Below, piece by piece: positions 1 to 7,588 of a stretch of 33,525 bases of DNA. Numbering within the stretch: the stretch's first letter is position 1; the number at the start of each line of letters is the position of its first letter. This stretch comes from Chelatococcus sp. GTDB lineage: Bacteria > Pseudomonadota > Alphaproteobacteria > Rhizobiales > Beijerinckiaceae. The DNA lies in assembly GCA_003248805.1 (NCBI GenBank), contig QFQY01000079.1, positions 1 to 33,525 of the forward strand, given 5' to 3'. The notes under the pieces were generated by a model. That model did no database searches and was not told where the DNA came from. It saw only the letters and a list, made by a program, of their open reading frames with translations. The translations under genes and the position numbers were made by a program.

Positions 1-773
1 TCCACGTCTCCGAGATGTCCTGGACCAAGAAGAACGTCCACCCCGGCAAGATCGTCTCGACCTCGCAGGAAGTCGACGTGGTCATCCTCGAGGTGGATCA
101 GGTCAAGCGCCGCATCTCGCTCGGTCTCAAGCAGACCCTCCGCAATCCGTGGGAGGTCTTCGCCGAGCAGCACCCGGCCGGTTCGACGGTCGAGGGCGAG
201 GTCAAGAACAAGACCGAGTTCGGCCTGTTCCTGGGTCTCGAAGGCGATATCGACGGCATGATCCATCTCTCCGACCTCGACTGGAACCGTCCGGGCGAGC
301 AGGTCATCGAGGAGTACAAGAAGGGGGACATCCTCCAGGCGGTCGTCCTCGACGTGGATGTCGAGAAGGAGCGCATCTCGCTCGGCCTCAAGCAGCTCGG
401 CGGCGATCCCTTCGTGGATGCCGGCGAGTTCAAGAAGGGCCAGGTCGTGACCTGCGAGGTCATCGACGTGAAGGAAGCCGGTCTCGACGTGAAGATCGCC
501 GACACCGACATGACCACCTTCATCAAGCGCGCCGAGCTCGCGCGTGATCGCTCCGAGCAGCGCCCCGAGCGCTTCGCGGCCGGCGAGAAGGTCGATGCCC
601 GCGTCGTGCTCTTCGACAAGAAGGCCCGCAAGATCCAGGTCTCGATCAAGGCCCTGGAGATGGCCGAGGAGAAGGAGGCGATGGCGCAGTACGGCTCCGC
701 CGACTCCGGCGCCTCGCTCGGCGACATCCTGGGCGCCGCCCTCAAGAAGGCGACGACCACCGACAAGAAGTGA
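1..773 (+). CDS. rpsA: 30S ribosomal protein S1, C-terminal part (5' end outside window)
   Basis: S1 binds mRNA on the small ribosomal subunit and helps initiate translation. The frame is open from base 3, so the gene begins upstream; the visible part starts with HVSEMSW, typical of the inside of an S1 repeat. About 256 codons hold the end of one S1 (OB-fold) repeat and three more: segments around FGLFLGLEGDIDGMIHLSDL and the repeated ISLGLKQ signatures mark them, and the last repeats are more diverged, as in other S1 proteins. The C-terminus ends in a short Lys/Thr-rich tail after a GDILGAALKKA segment. A strong intrinsic terminator follows within 40 bases, so rpsA is transcriptionally closed off from the next gene. 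Confidence 0.97.
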   Translation, partial: HVSEMSWTKKNVHPGKIVSTSQEVDVVILEVDQVKRRISLGLKQTLRNPWEVFAEQHPAGSTVEGEVKNKTEFGLFLGLEGDIDGMIHLSDLDWNRPGEQVIEEYKKGDILQAVVLDVDVEKERISLGLKQLGGDPFVDAGEFKKGQVVTCEVIDVKEAGLDVKIADTDMTTFIKRAELARDRSEQRPERFAAGEKVDARVVLFDKKARKIQVSIKALEMAEEKEAMAQYGSADSGASLGDILGAALKKATTTDKK

Positions 774-810
774 GGCTTCGGCCGCCGAGAGCGGCCGGAT
801 CATTCGAGGA

Positions 811-841
811 GCCCGCGCGGAGCGATCCGCGCGGGCTTTTG
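811..841 (+). terminator. Rho-independent terminator of rpsA
   Basis: A perfect 10-bp stem, gcccgcgcgg (811-820) with ccgcgcgggc (827-836), closes a 6-base loop and is followed at once by ttttgttt. It lies 38 bases after the rpsA stop codon. Confidence 0.93.
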
Positions 842-854
842 TTTCGGCTCGGTC

Positions 855-948
855 CGTCATTCTCGGGCGGAGCGAAGCGCAGACCCGAGAATCTCGCGAC
901 CAGAGGCCATTGGTTTCCGAGATGGTCGGGTCAAGCCCGACCATGACG
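855..948. repeat. Composite palindromic intergenic repeat (three stem-loops within an outer inverted repeat)
   Basis: The outer ends cgtcat (855-860) and atgacg (943-948) are inverted repeats. Inside are three nested stems: tctcggg/cccgaga (861-867 and 884-890), atctcg/cgagat (891-896 and 918-923) and tggtcggg/cccgacca (923-930 and 936-943). Seen directly: the whole 94 bases can fold as a cloverleaf on either strand. It sits between the rpsA terminator and the ribosome-binding site of the next gene. The form (cgtcat...ctcggg...cccgacc) resembles dispersed rhizobial palindromic elements; copy number cannot be judged from one window. Confidence 0.7.
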
Positions 949-965
949 ATATCCAGGAGCCCGCC

Positions 966-2255
966 ATGACCCCCGCCGCGATCGGCATCGACTTCGGCAC
1001 CACCAACAGCGTCGTGGCGCTCGCCAACGCCAACGGCTCGGTGACCACCCGCAGCTTCCCGACCAAACAGGGCGCGGTCGATGCCTATCGCTCGGCGCTG
1101 ATGTTCTGGCGCGAGGGGCGCCCGCCCGAGACGCGCGTCGTTCATGTCAGCGGCCCCGACGCGCTCGACATGGCGCTGGGCATGACGTCCGAGCACCGCT
1201 TCCTGCAGTCGCTCAAGACGCATCTGTCGAGCCGCGCCTTCCAGGAAACCCGGCTGTTCGGCAAGCTCTACCGGCTGGAGGACCTGATCGGCGTCTTTCT
1301 CGGCGACCTCGCCGCCGGCCTCGGCGATCTGGACGGGGTCCCGCTCGTGTCGGGCCGGCCGGTGGTCTTCGCCGGCGACCGGCCGGACGAGACGCTGGCG
1401 CTGACGCGCCTGACCGCCTCCTATGCGCAGGCCGGCATGACGGGCGTCGATTTCGCCTATGAGCCGCTCGGGGCGGCCTACTGGTATGCCCGGGACCTCA
1501 CGGAGCCGCAGACCATGCTGGTCGCGGATTTCGGCGGCGGCACGAGCGACTTCTCGGTGATGCGCTTCGAGCCCGGCACGCGCGGGACGCTGGAGGCGAT
1601 CCCGCTCTCGCATGCCGGCGTCGGCGTCGCCGGCGACACCTTCGACTACCGCATCATCGAGCATGCCGTCTCGCCGGCGCTCGGCAAGGGCACGGATTAC
1701 CGCTCCTTCGGCAAGCTCCTGCCCATCCCGGCGCATTACCATGCCGCCTTCGCGCAGTGGCACAGGCTCTCGCTGATGAAGAGCCGCGAGACCATGGCGG
1801 AACTCGAGGCGCTGATCCGCGACGCCGTCGAGCCGCGCAAGCTGGAGGCCCTCGCGACGGTGATCGAATACGATCTCGGCTACGAGCTCTACCGCGCCGT
1901 CTCGGCCGCCAAGGTCGCGCTCTCCTCGGCCGACGAGACGACGCTTCGCTTCGATCAGGTCGGCGTGAGGATCGAGACTCCGATCCGCCGCGCCGAGTTC
2001 GAGCGCTGGATCGCGGAGGATGTCGGCGCGATCGAGACCGCGCTCGACCGGGCGCTGGCGGAGGCGGGGATGGCCGCGGGCGCCATCGAGGCCGTGTTCA
2101 TGACCGGCGGTACCTCGCATGTGCCGGCGGTGCGCACGCTCTTCGACCGGCGTTTCGGAGCGGACCGCGTCCATATCGGCGACGCCTTCCGTTCGGTGGC
2201 GAGCGGCCTCGCCCTGCTGGCGCTCGACCGGTCGCGGGCGGCCGCGACGGTCTGA
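966..2255 (+). CDS. Hsp70 family protein, YegD-like (ATPase domain only)
   Basis: This is an actin-fold ATPase of the Hsp70 superfamily, resembling E. coli YegD. Phosphate-1 is DFGTTNS at residues 9-15, phosphate-2 is DFGGGTSD at 188-195, and the adenosine motif MTGGTSHVP lies near 379-387. At 429 residues it is about the length of YegD (450) and far shorter than DnaK (about 640): the substrate-binding domain and lid are absent. No signal peptide is seen. The ATG has an aggag site about 6 bases upstream, right after the palindromic repeat. The client and partner are unknown; no DnaJ gene is near, and grpE is 12 kb away in another unit. It lies between rpsA and sppA, which are often neighbours in related bacteria, so it may be an insertion (inference). 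Confidence 0.9.
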   Translation: MTPAAIGIDFGTTNSVVALANANGSVTTRSFPTKQGAVDAYRSALMFWREGRPPETRVVHVSGPDALDMALGMTSEHRFLQSLKTHLSSRAFQETRLFGKLYRLEDLIGVFLGDLAAGLGDLDGVPLVSGRPVVFAGDRPDETLALTRLTASYAQAGMTGVDFAYEPLGAAYWYARDLTEPQTMLVADFGGGTSDFSVMRFEPGTRGTLEAIPLSHAGVGVAGDTFDYRIIEHAVSPALGKGTDYRSFGKLLPIPAHYHAAFAQWHRLSLMKSRETMAELEALIRDAVEPRKLEALATVIEYDLGYELYRAVSAAKVALSSADETTLRFDQVGVRIETPIRRAEFERWIAEDVGAIETALDRALAEAGMAAGAIEAVFMTGGTSHVPAVRTLFDRRFGADRVHIGDAFRSVASGLALLALDRSRAAATV

Positions 2256-2449
2256 CGCCGCCCCGCCTTGCCCGTCCGCCGCGAGGGAGCTACATCACGG
2301 GCGCTGAAGCCGGACGACGTCAGCCGGCCTCGCCCCGCGTATCCGGCCGATGTCGGGACCGCCGCGTGTCAACAGGTCAGGGCATGATGTCGTTCGAAGG
2401 CGGGTCGCCACTCCTCGACATCCTGTTCTGAGCCGCCAGGAGCCGTTCC

Positions 2450-3418
2450 ATGCCCTCCGATGCTGATCTGCTCGCGGATCGTCGCAGCCTGCGCCGGAAG
2501 CTGACGCTCTGGCGTCTTCTCGCCGTTCTCGGTGTCATCGTCGTCGCTGTGGTGGCGGGGCTCGCCTGGAGCGGGCGGACGCCCGGCTCCCTGTCGAGCG
2601 CCCATATCGCGCGCGTCACCATTTCAGGCTTCATCTCGGGCGACCGGCGCACGCTCGACTTGCTGAAATCGCTCGAGACCAGCCGCGCTTCGGCCGTGGT
2701 CGTCCGGATCGACAGCCCCGGCGGAACCGTGTCGGGTTCGGAGGCGCTCTACGACGCGCTGCGCCGCCTCTCGGCCAAGAAGCCGACGATCGCCGTCGTC
2801 GACGGGCTCGCGGCCTCGGGCGGCTACATCGCCGCGATGGGGGCGGACCGGATCGTCGCACGGCAGACCTCGATCGTCGGCTCGATCGGCGTGCTGTTCC
2901 AGATCCCGAATGTCGCGCAGGCGTTGACCACGCTCGGCGTCAGGGTCGAGGAGATCAAGTCGAGCCCGCTCAAGGCCGCGCCCAACGGCTTCGAGCCGAC
3001 CTCGCCCGAGGCGCGCGCGGCGTTGCAGCGGGTCGTCGACGACAATTACGACTGGTTCAAGCGGGTGGTGCGGGAGCGCCGCAAGCTCGACGATCCCGAA
3101 CTCGCGACGGTCTCCGACGGGCGCGTGCATACCGGCCGCCAGGCGGCCGGCCTCAAGCTCGTCGACCAGATCGGCGGCGAGCCGGAGGCGATCGCCTGGC
3201 TCGAGCGCGAGCGCGGCGTCGCGAAGGATCTCACGATCCGCGACTGGCGGCGCCGCAGCGAGTCCTCTTCGCTCGGCCTGTGGAGTCTGGCGGAGACCGC
3301 GGCGCGCCTCGCCGGCTTCGACGCCCTCGCCACGACGCTGGCCCACGCCGCCGAACAGCCCTTCGGCCTGCGCCTTGACGCGCCCTTGGCGCTCTGGCAG
3401 CCTGCGTTTGAAAAGTGA
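2450..3418 (+). CDS. sppA: Signal peptide peptidase SppA, short form (family S49)
   Basis: Membrane-bound serine protease that degrades signal peptides left in the inner membrane. One N-terminal transmembrane segment spans about residues 22-41. The S49 core follows: VVRIDSPGGTVSGSE (84-98), the nucleophile Ser123 in AASGGY, and the general base most likely Lys175 in IKSSPLKA. The Ser-Lys spacing of 52 equals that of Bacillus subtilis SppA (S147/K199, from memory). At 322 residues it is the single-domain form, about half of E. coli SppA. The 195 bases upstream hold no gene I can support. ihfB starts 28 bases after the stop, a pairing common in alphaproteobacteria. Confidence 0.93.
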   Translation: MPSDADLLADRRSLRRKLTLWRLLAVLGVIVVAVVAGLAWSGRTPGSLSSAHIARVTISGFISGDRRTLDLLKSLETSRASAVVVRIDSPGGTVSGSEALYDALRRLSAKKPTIAVVDGLAASGGYIAAMGADRIVARQTSIVGSIGVLFQIPNVAQALTTLGVRVEEIKSSPLKAAPNGFEPTSPEARAALQRVVDDNYDWFKRVVRERRKLDDPELATVSDGRVHTGRQAAGLKLVDQIGGEPEAIAWLERERGVAKDLTIRDWRRRSESSSLGLWSLAETAARLAGFDALATTLAHAAEQPFGLRLDAPLALWQPAFEK

Positions 3419-3446
3419 TGTTGATACAACAGGTTATATTGCAAAA

Positions 3447-3731
3447 ATGATTAAATCCGAACTCGTCCAGCGGATCGCCGAGCGCAACACCCACCTGTAT
3501 CAGCGCGACATCGAAAGCATCGTCACGGCCATCCTCGACGAGATCGTCAAGGCGCTGGCGCGCGGCGATCGGGTCGAGCTTCGCGGCTTCGGTGCCTTCT
3601 CCCGCAAGGCTCGCGCCGCGCGCGTCGGCCGCAACCCCCGGACCGGCGACGCCGTTGCGGTCGACGAGAAGTTCGTGCCCGTCTTCAAGACGGGCAAGGA
3701 GCTGCGCCTGCGGCTAAACGGCAAAGCGTGA
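3447..3731 (+). CDS. ihfB: Integration host factor subunit beta
   Basis: Small DNA-bending protein that pairs with IHF-alpha and shapes promoters, including sigma-54 promoters, and recombination sites. The 94 residues carry the HU/IHF fold: helix region with LVQRIAERN near residue 6, beta-arm region with the signature GFGAFSRKARAARVGRNPRTG (split: GFGAF then RVGRNPRTG with the DNA-intercalating Pro), and a C-terminal FKTGKELR helix. An in-frame ATG 24 codons upstream would lie inside sppA and adds residues unlike the family, so the start at MIKSEL is chosen. The stretch just before this ATG is unusually AT-rich and lacks a good ribosome-binding site. Confidence 0.95.
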   Translation: MIKSELVQRIAERNTHLYQRDIESIVTAILDEIVKALARGDRVELRGFGAFSRKARAARVGRNPRTGDAVAVDEKFVPVFKTGKELRLRLNGKA

Positions 3732-3738
3732 CGGCACG

Positions 3739-3758
3739 CCGCCGCCCTGCGGCGGCGG
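3739..3758. terminator. Hairpin after ihfB, possible weak terminator
   Basis: ccgccgcc (3739-3746) pairs with ggcggcgg (3751-3758) around a ctgc loop, 7 bases after the ihfB stop. No T-run follows, so it may act as an mRNA 3' stabiliser or a rho-assisted stop instead. Confidence 0.35.
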
Positions 3759-3846
3759 AGCCCCTTGCCGCGACCGGGCTTCTCGCCTCAGATGCCGGCT
3801 CTGCGCGAATCCGACCGGCAGCTTGGCCGGGCATGAGGGACAGGCG

Positions 3847-4185
3847 ATGAGAACTTTCCTGAAGGCACTGATCCTGGTGCCGCTTGCGCTCGCGGTCGTG
3901 CTGTTCTCGGTCGCCAACCGCGCCAATGTCCGGATTTCCTTCGATCCGATCAGCCGGGACGCCCCGCTGCTGACCTATGACGTGCCGCTCTTCGTGGTCG
4001 TGCTCGCGGCGCTCGCCGCAGGGGTTCTGATCGGAGGCTTCGCCGCGTGGCTGGCGCAGGGCAAGCACCGCAAGGCCGCCCGGCGCAGCCGCCGCGAGGC
4101 GGAGACGCTGCGCTCCGAAACCCAGATGCTGCGCTCGGCCGTGCCCGATTCCGCCCTGCCTGCCCTGACAAACGGACGTTACTGA
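3847..4185 (+). CDS. LapA-family (DUF1049) small inner-membrane protein
   Basis: A 112-residue protein with two membrane segments (about residues 5-22 and 43-66) and a basic, helical cytoplasmic tail. The pattern TM, short loop with FSVANRANVRISFDP, TM, then a coiled-coil-like Arg/Glu tail is that of LapA/YciS proteins; E. coli LapA works with LapB in control of lipopolysaccharide synthesis. Whether the rhizobial homologue does the same is not shown. The ATG before RTFLKAL is chosen because gaggga lies 6-11 bases upstream. Its stop TGA shares one base with the start codon of the next gene, implying translational coupling. Confidence 0.85.
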   Translation: MRTFLKALILVPLALAVVLFSVANRANVRISFDPISRDAPLLTYDVPLFVVVLAALAAGVLIGGFAAWLAQGKHRKAARRSRREAETLRSETQMLRSAVPDSALPALTNGRY

Positions 4186-5141
4186 TGCGCTTGTTCTCCG
4201 TGGAGCAGATCGACGCTGCTCTGGATTTTCCGGGCCTGGTGGACGTGCTGGACGAGGCCTTCCGGAGCACGGTGGTGACGCCGCCGCGCGGCCAGTACGA
4301 GATCGAGCGCCCGGACGAGCAGCCCGCGGTGTTGCTGACCATGCCCGCCTGGAGCGGGCCGGATGCGGCGACGCCCTATATCGGAACGAAAATCCTCTCC
4401 GTCTTCTTCGGCAACGGCAAGCGCGGCCTTCCCGGCGTGATGGGCGCCTATCTGCTCATGGACGGGCGAACGGGCCAGCCTCTTGCGGTGATGGATGGCA
4501 ACCGGCTGACGCTGTGGCGGACCGCCGCCGCCTCGGCGCTCGCGTCCCGCTACATGTCGAATCCCGAGGCGGAGAGTATGCTGATGGTGGGCGCGGGGGC
4601 CCTGTCGCCCTTCGTCATCAAGGCGCATCGCTCGGTGAGGCCGCTCACCGACATCGCGATCTGGGCGCGCCGCCCGGAGGCGGCGGAAGCCGTCGTGGCC
4701 GAGCTCGCGGCCGAAGGAATCGAAGCGCGGGCGACCACCGATCTCGAGGGCGCGGCGCGCACCGCCGACATCATCTCCTGTGCGACCAACGCCACCGAGC
4801 CGCTGATCCACGGGCACTGGCTCAAGCGCAACGCGCATCTCGACCTGATCGGCGGCTTCACGATGCAGATGCGCGAGGCGGACGCGGATGCGCTGCATCG
4901 CGCGCGCGTCGTCGTCGACTCGCAGAAGGCGATCGGCGAAGGCGGTGACGTCGCCGTCGCCATCGCCGAAGGAAGCTACAGCGCCGACAGGGTCGCCGGC
5001 ACGCTGGCCGATCTCTGCCATGGCCGCATTCCCGGCCATGACGAGGAGGGCGAGATCACGCTGTTCAAGTCGGTCGGTGTCGCCGTCGAGGATCTCGCGG
5101 CGGCCGTGGCCGTCTGGGAGAAGGCGCGCGCCGAGGACTGA
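4185..5141 (+). CDS. Ornithine cyclodeaminase / mu-crystallin family protein
   Basis: NAD(P)-dependent enzyme family whose members deaminate and cyclise ornithine, reduce cyclic imino acids or oxidise alanine; the substrate cannot be told from sequence alone. The 318 residues show the family's Lys69 in IGTKILSVF and Arg112 in LTLWRTAAASALAS, which bind the substrate carboxylate, then a Rossmann dinucleotide site MVGAGALSPF (134-143), and later DLIGGFTMQMREAD. The start overlaps the lapA stop by one base. In many relatives lapA is followed by trpF, so this neighbour is unusual (from general knowledge of rhizobial gene order). The TctC-type binding protein gene nearby is on the opposite strand. 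Confidence 0.9.
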   Translation: MRLFSVEQIDAALDFPGLVDVLDEAFRSTVVTPPRGQYEIERPDEQPAVLLTMPAWSGPDAATPYIGTKILSVFFGNGKRGLPGVMGAYLLMDGRTGQPLAVMDGNRLTLWRTAAASALASRYMSNPEAESMLMVGAGALSPFVIKAHRSVRPLTDIAIWARRPEAAEAVVAELAAEGIEARATTDLEGAARTADIISCATNATEPLIHGHWLKRNAHLDLIGGFTMQMREADADALHRARVVVDSQKAIGEGGDVAVAIAEGSYSADRVAGTLADLCHGRIPGHDEEGEITLFKSVGVAVEDLAAAVAVWEKARAED

Positions 5142-5179
5142 GCCTCGCGCCGGTGCCGCCCTCTCGGGAGGGGGCTCCG

Positions 5180-5353
5180 TCAGACCCTGACCGGCGCGCC
5201 GCCGATGGCGCCGACCAGCCAGAGAACCAGGACGACCGCCAGCACGAGCCCGAGGACTCCGCCGAGCCCTCTCGCACCGTAGCTCCGGTGGCCCCAATAG
5301 CCGCCGCCCGCGAACAGGACGACCAGGATCACGATCAGCAGCGTTGTCGACAT
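5180..5353 (-). CDS. Small two-helix membrane protein, 57 aa
   Basis: A short gene below usual length cut-offs. The start is supported by an almost perfect ribosome-binding site, aaggagga (complement of 5361-5368), 7 bases before the ATG. The product begins MSTTLLIVILVVLFAGGG, then a Gly/Tyr/Arg-rich loop (GGYWGHRSYGARG) and a second hydrophobic helix GVLGLVLAVVLVLWLVGAI. Two short membrane segments joined by a glycine-rich turn recall the DUF3309 type of small membrane protein common in alphaproteobacteria; that assignment is tentative. It follows the TctC-like gene on the same strand, with a hairpin between them. Function unknown. Confidence 0.8.
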   Translation of the reverse strand: MSTTLLIVILVVLFAGGGYWGHRSYGARGLGGVLGLVLAVVLVLWLVGAIGGAPVRV

Positions 5354-5394
5354 GGGGCGTTCCTCCTTCGAGCGGCGCGAACCGGCTGCTCGAA

Positions 5395-5429
5395 GGACGG
5401 AACGTCCCGTTGTCGTGCCGGTTCCGTCC
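5395..5429 (-). terminator. Hairpin between the TctC-like gene and the 57-aa gene
   Basis: ggacggaac (5395-5403) and gttccgtcc (5421-5429) form a perfect 9-bp stem around 17 bases. On the - strand it lies 15 bases after the TctC-like stop. It lacks a T-run, so termination is uncertain. Confidence 0.35.
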
Positions 5430-5443
5430 CCGGCAGGGGAGCG

Positions 5444-6427
5444 TCATTCGGCCTTGATGCCGGCGGTCCGGATGAGGTCGCCCCACTTCTTCATTTCGGA
5501 CTGGAGGAAGGCTCCGAGCTCGGCGGGCGTATCGCCGACAGGCTGGGCCGCGAGGGCGTCCATCTTGGCACGAACGGCGGGATCGGCGAGCGCCGCCTTG
5601 GTGTCGGCCTGCACCTTGTCGATGATCGCCTTGGGCGTCTTCGCCGGCGCGAAGAGCGCGAACCAGGAGGAGACGTCGAAGCCGGGCACCGTGTCGGCGA
5701 TGGGCGGGAATTCGGGCGCCGTCGGAGCCCGCTTGGCGGTCGTGACGGCGAGAGCCCGGATGGAGCCCGCCCTGGCCTGGGGCAGGGCCGAGGTGATGTT
5801 GTCGAACATCAGGTCGACGCGCCCGCCGACCAGGTCCTGAATGGCCTGCGACGAGCCGCGATAGGGCACATGGACCATCTTCGTGCCGGTCAGCTTCTGG
5901 AACAGTTCGCCGGCCAGATGCAGGGAGGTGCCGACGCCCGATGAGGCGTAGGTCAGCTTGCCGGGATTGGCCTTGGCGTAGGCCACGAGTTCGGCGACGT
6001 CCTTGACCGGAAGCTGGTTGTTGACGACCAGCAGGTTCGGCACCAGCGCGACCATGGTGATCGGCGCGAAGTCGCGGACGGGATCGTAGTTCACCTTCGG
6101 GTAGAGATACTGGTTGGTGGCCAGGCCGACAGAGACGATCAGCAGGGTGTCTCCGTTCGGCTCCGCCTTCGCAACGGCCTCGGTGCCGATATTGCTGCCG
6201 GCGCCCGGCCGGTTCTCGACGACGAGGTTGGTGCCCCAGCTCTGGCCGAGCTTGTCGGCGACCAGACGGCCGAGCACGTCGGTCGCCCCCGCCGGGGCGA
6301 AGGGCACGACGAGCTTGATCGTGCGCCCCTGCGGCCAGGCGGCCTGCGCCATGCCGGACTGCGGCATGAGGACGCTCGCCCCCAGGCCGCCCAAAAGGGC
6401 GCGGCGGTTCAAAGCGGTATCGATCAT
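5444..6427 (-). CDS. Tripartite tricarboxylate transporter substrate-binding protein (TctC/Bug family)
   Basis: Periplasmic solute-binding protein. Proteins of this very large family bind carboxylates such as citrate and usually feed a TctA/TctB transporter, but many are orphans. The 327 residues start with a signal peptide with a twin-arginine (NRRALLGGLGASVL, then MAQA before the likely cleavage site). Hallmarks follow: IKLVVPFAPAGATDVLGRL near residue 38, VENRPGAGSNIG, LTYASSGVGTSLHLAGELF, and VPYRGSSQAIQDLVGGRVD. The start is chosen at MIDTALNRR because aggaga is 9 bases upstream, and because longer frames read into low-quality sequence. No tctA/tctB is in the window. The ligand is unknown. 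Confidence 0.93.
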   Translation of the reverse strand: MIDTALNRRALLGGLGASVLMPQSGMAQAAWPQGRTIKLVVPFAPAGATDVLGRLVADKLGQSWGTNLVVENRPGAGSNIGTEAVAKAEPNGDTLLIVSVGLATNQYLYPKVNYDPVRDFAPITMVALVPNLLVVNNQLPVKDVAELVAYAKANPGKLTYASSGVGTSLHLAGELFQKLTGTKMVHVPYRGSSQAIQDLVGGRVDLMFDNITSALPQARAGSIRALAVTTAKRAPTAPEFPPIADTVPGFDVSSWFALFAPAKTPKAIIDKVQADTKAALADPAVRAKMDALAAQPVGDTPAELGAFLQSEMKKWGDLIRTAGIKAE

Positions 6428-6596
6428 GATGGAAAATCTCCTCCGAAGCAGGCCGTGAGCGGACCGGCGGGACTTGGGCGCCCGCTTCTCTGCCTGCATA
6501 CATGGCGCAAGGCTGCCGCCTCGGGCGGCGCTTGTCCACTGGCTGCGCGCACCGCGCGTGCTTGACCTTCGTCGCATGTCGGGCAGAACTCCGCGG

Positions 6597-7547
6597 ATGA
6601 TGCGACGCATGCGGACCCGAATCACCGCCCTCTGCTTCTTGCTGGCGGCCGCCGCCGCGACCCTGCCCGCTCATGCCCAGTCGACGGCGGAGGAAGAGGC
6701 GAAGCGCCGCGCCGCCAATATCGCGGCCTATCCCGATGCGGCGCGGTCGCTCTTCGGCCAGCAGACGACGCCGGCCGCGATGCGCGCCCGCGCCATCGGC
6801 TCCTATGCGCGCGGCTGCCTGGCCGGCGCCACGGCCCTGGCCGTGGACGGACCCAACTGGCAGGTGATGAGGCTCGCCCGCAACCGCAACTGGGGCCATC
6901 CGGAGCTGATCGCCTATCTCGAGCAGCTCGCGCGCGACGTGCCCAGGATCAACGGCTGGCCGGGCCTGCTCGTCGGCGACATGTCGCAGCCGCGCGGCGG
7001 GCCGATGCTGACGGGCCATGCGTCCCACCAGATCGGGCTGGATGCCGACATCTGGCTGACGCCGATGCCGAAAGCCCGGCTCGACGGCGAGGCGCGGGAG
7101 AACATGCCGGCGGTGAACATGGCCCGGGCGGACTGGCGCGACGTCGATCCGAAGAACTGGACGCCCGCGCATGCCAAGCTCATCCGTGCGGTCGCGGAGC
7201 AACCGCGCGTCGAGCGCATTTTCGTCAATCCGGCGCTCAAGGTCGCCCTTTGCCGTGCCGCCGGGGACGACAAGTCATGGCTCCAGAAGGTCAGGCCGAT
7301 CTGGGGACACAACTACCATTTCCATATCCGCCTGAGCTGCCCGCCCGGGGCGGAGGGGTGCCAGGGGCAGGAGCCGCCCAATTTCGGGGATGGCTGCGGG
7401 GCGGAGCTCGACGGCTGGATCGAGCGCCAGCGCGCGGCGATCTTCGCGCCGCCCAAGCCGCCGCCGAAAACCCCGCCCAAGCCCAAGCCGCCGATGTCGC
7501 TCGAGGCGCTGCCGGCGGAATGCCGGCAGGTGCTGGTCTCGCGCTGA
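6597..7547 (+). CDS. mepA: Penicillin-insensitive murein endopeptidase MepA (peptidase M74)
   Basis: Periplasmic zinc metallopeptidase of the LAS group that cuts D-Ala-meso-DAP cross-links in peptidoglycan. The N-terminus is a signal peptide ending ...LPAHAQS (about residue 28). The metal site is visible: His144 and Asp151 in HASHQIGLDADIW, and the HxH pair His241/His243 in HNYHFHIRL. The H-x6-D spacing equals that of E. coli MepA. Several conserved cysteines follow (CPPGAEGC...GDGC), and the tail is rich in Pro-Lys (PPKPPPKTPPKPK), a likely flexible or wall-contacting end. At 316 residues it is slightly longer than E. coli MepA (274). Alternative ATGs at 6600 and 6609 only shift the signal peptide. 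Confidence 0.93.
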   Translation: MMRRMRTRITALCFLLAAAAATLPAHAQSTAEEEAKRRAANIAAYPDAARSLFGQQTTPAAMRARAIGSYARGCLAGATALAVDGPNWQVMRLARNRNWGHPELIAYLEQLARDVPRINGWPGLLVGDMSQPRGGPMLTGHASHQIGLDADIWLTPMPKARLDGEARENMPAVNMARADWRDVDPKNWTPAHAKLIRAVAEQPRVERIFVNPALKVALCRAAGDDKSWLQKVRPIWGHNYHFHIRLSCPPGAEGCQGQEPPNFGDGCGAELDGWIERQRAAIFAPPKPPPKTPPKPKPPMSLEALPAECRQVLVSR

Positions 7548-7588
7548 GCGCAGCCGGCCGATACCCGACCGAAGCGAGGCCCGGGGGC

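Noticed and set aside
3375..3446. Extra 24 codons at the start of ihfB
   Set aside because: They overlap sppA in another frame and have no similarity to the IHF family; MIKSELVQR is the usual beginning.
5159..5173. ccctc-tcgg-gaggg stem as a terminator of the cyclodeaminase gene
   Set aside because: Five base pairs and no T-run; too weak to call.
4179..7202. A 1007-codon open frame on the - strand spanning the cyclodeaminase, TctC-like and mepA genes
   Set aside because: It runs antisense or out of frame through three well-supported genes; its translation is Arg/Gly/Ala-rich with no motifs. GC-rich DNA yields such long frames by lack of stops.
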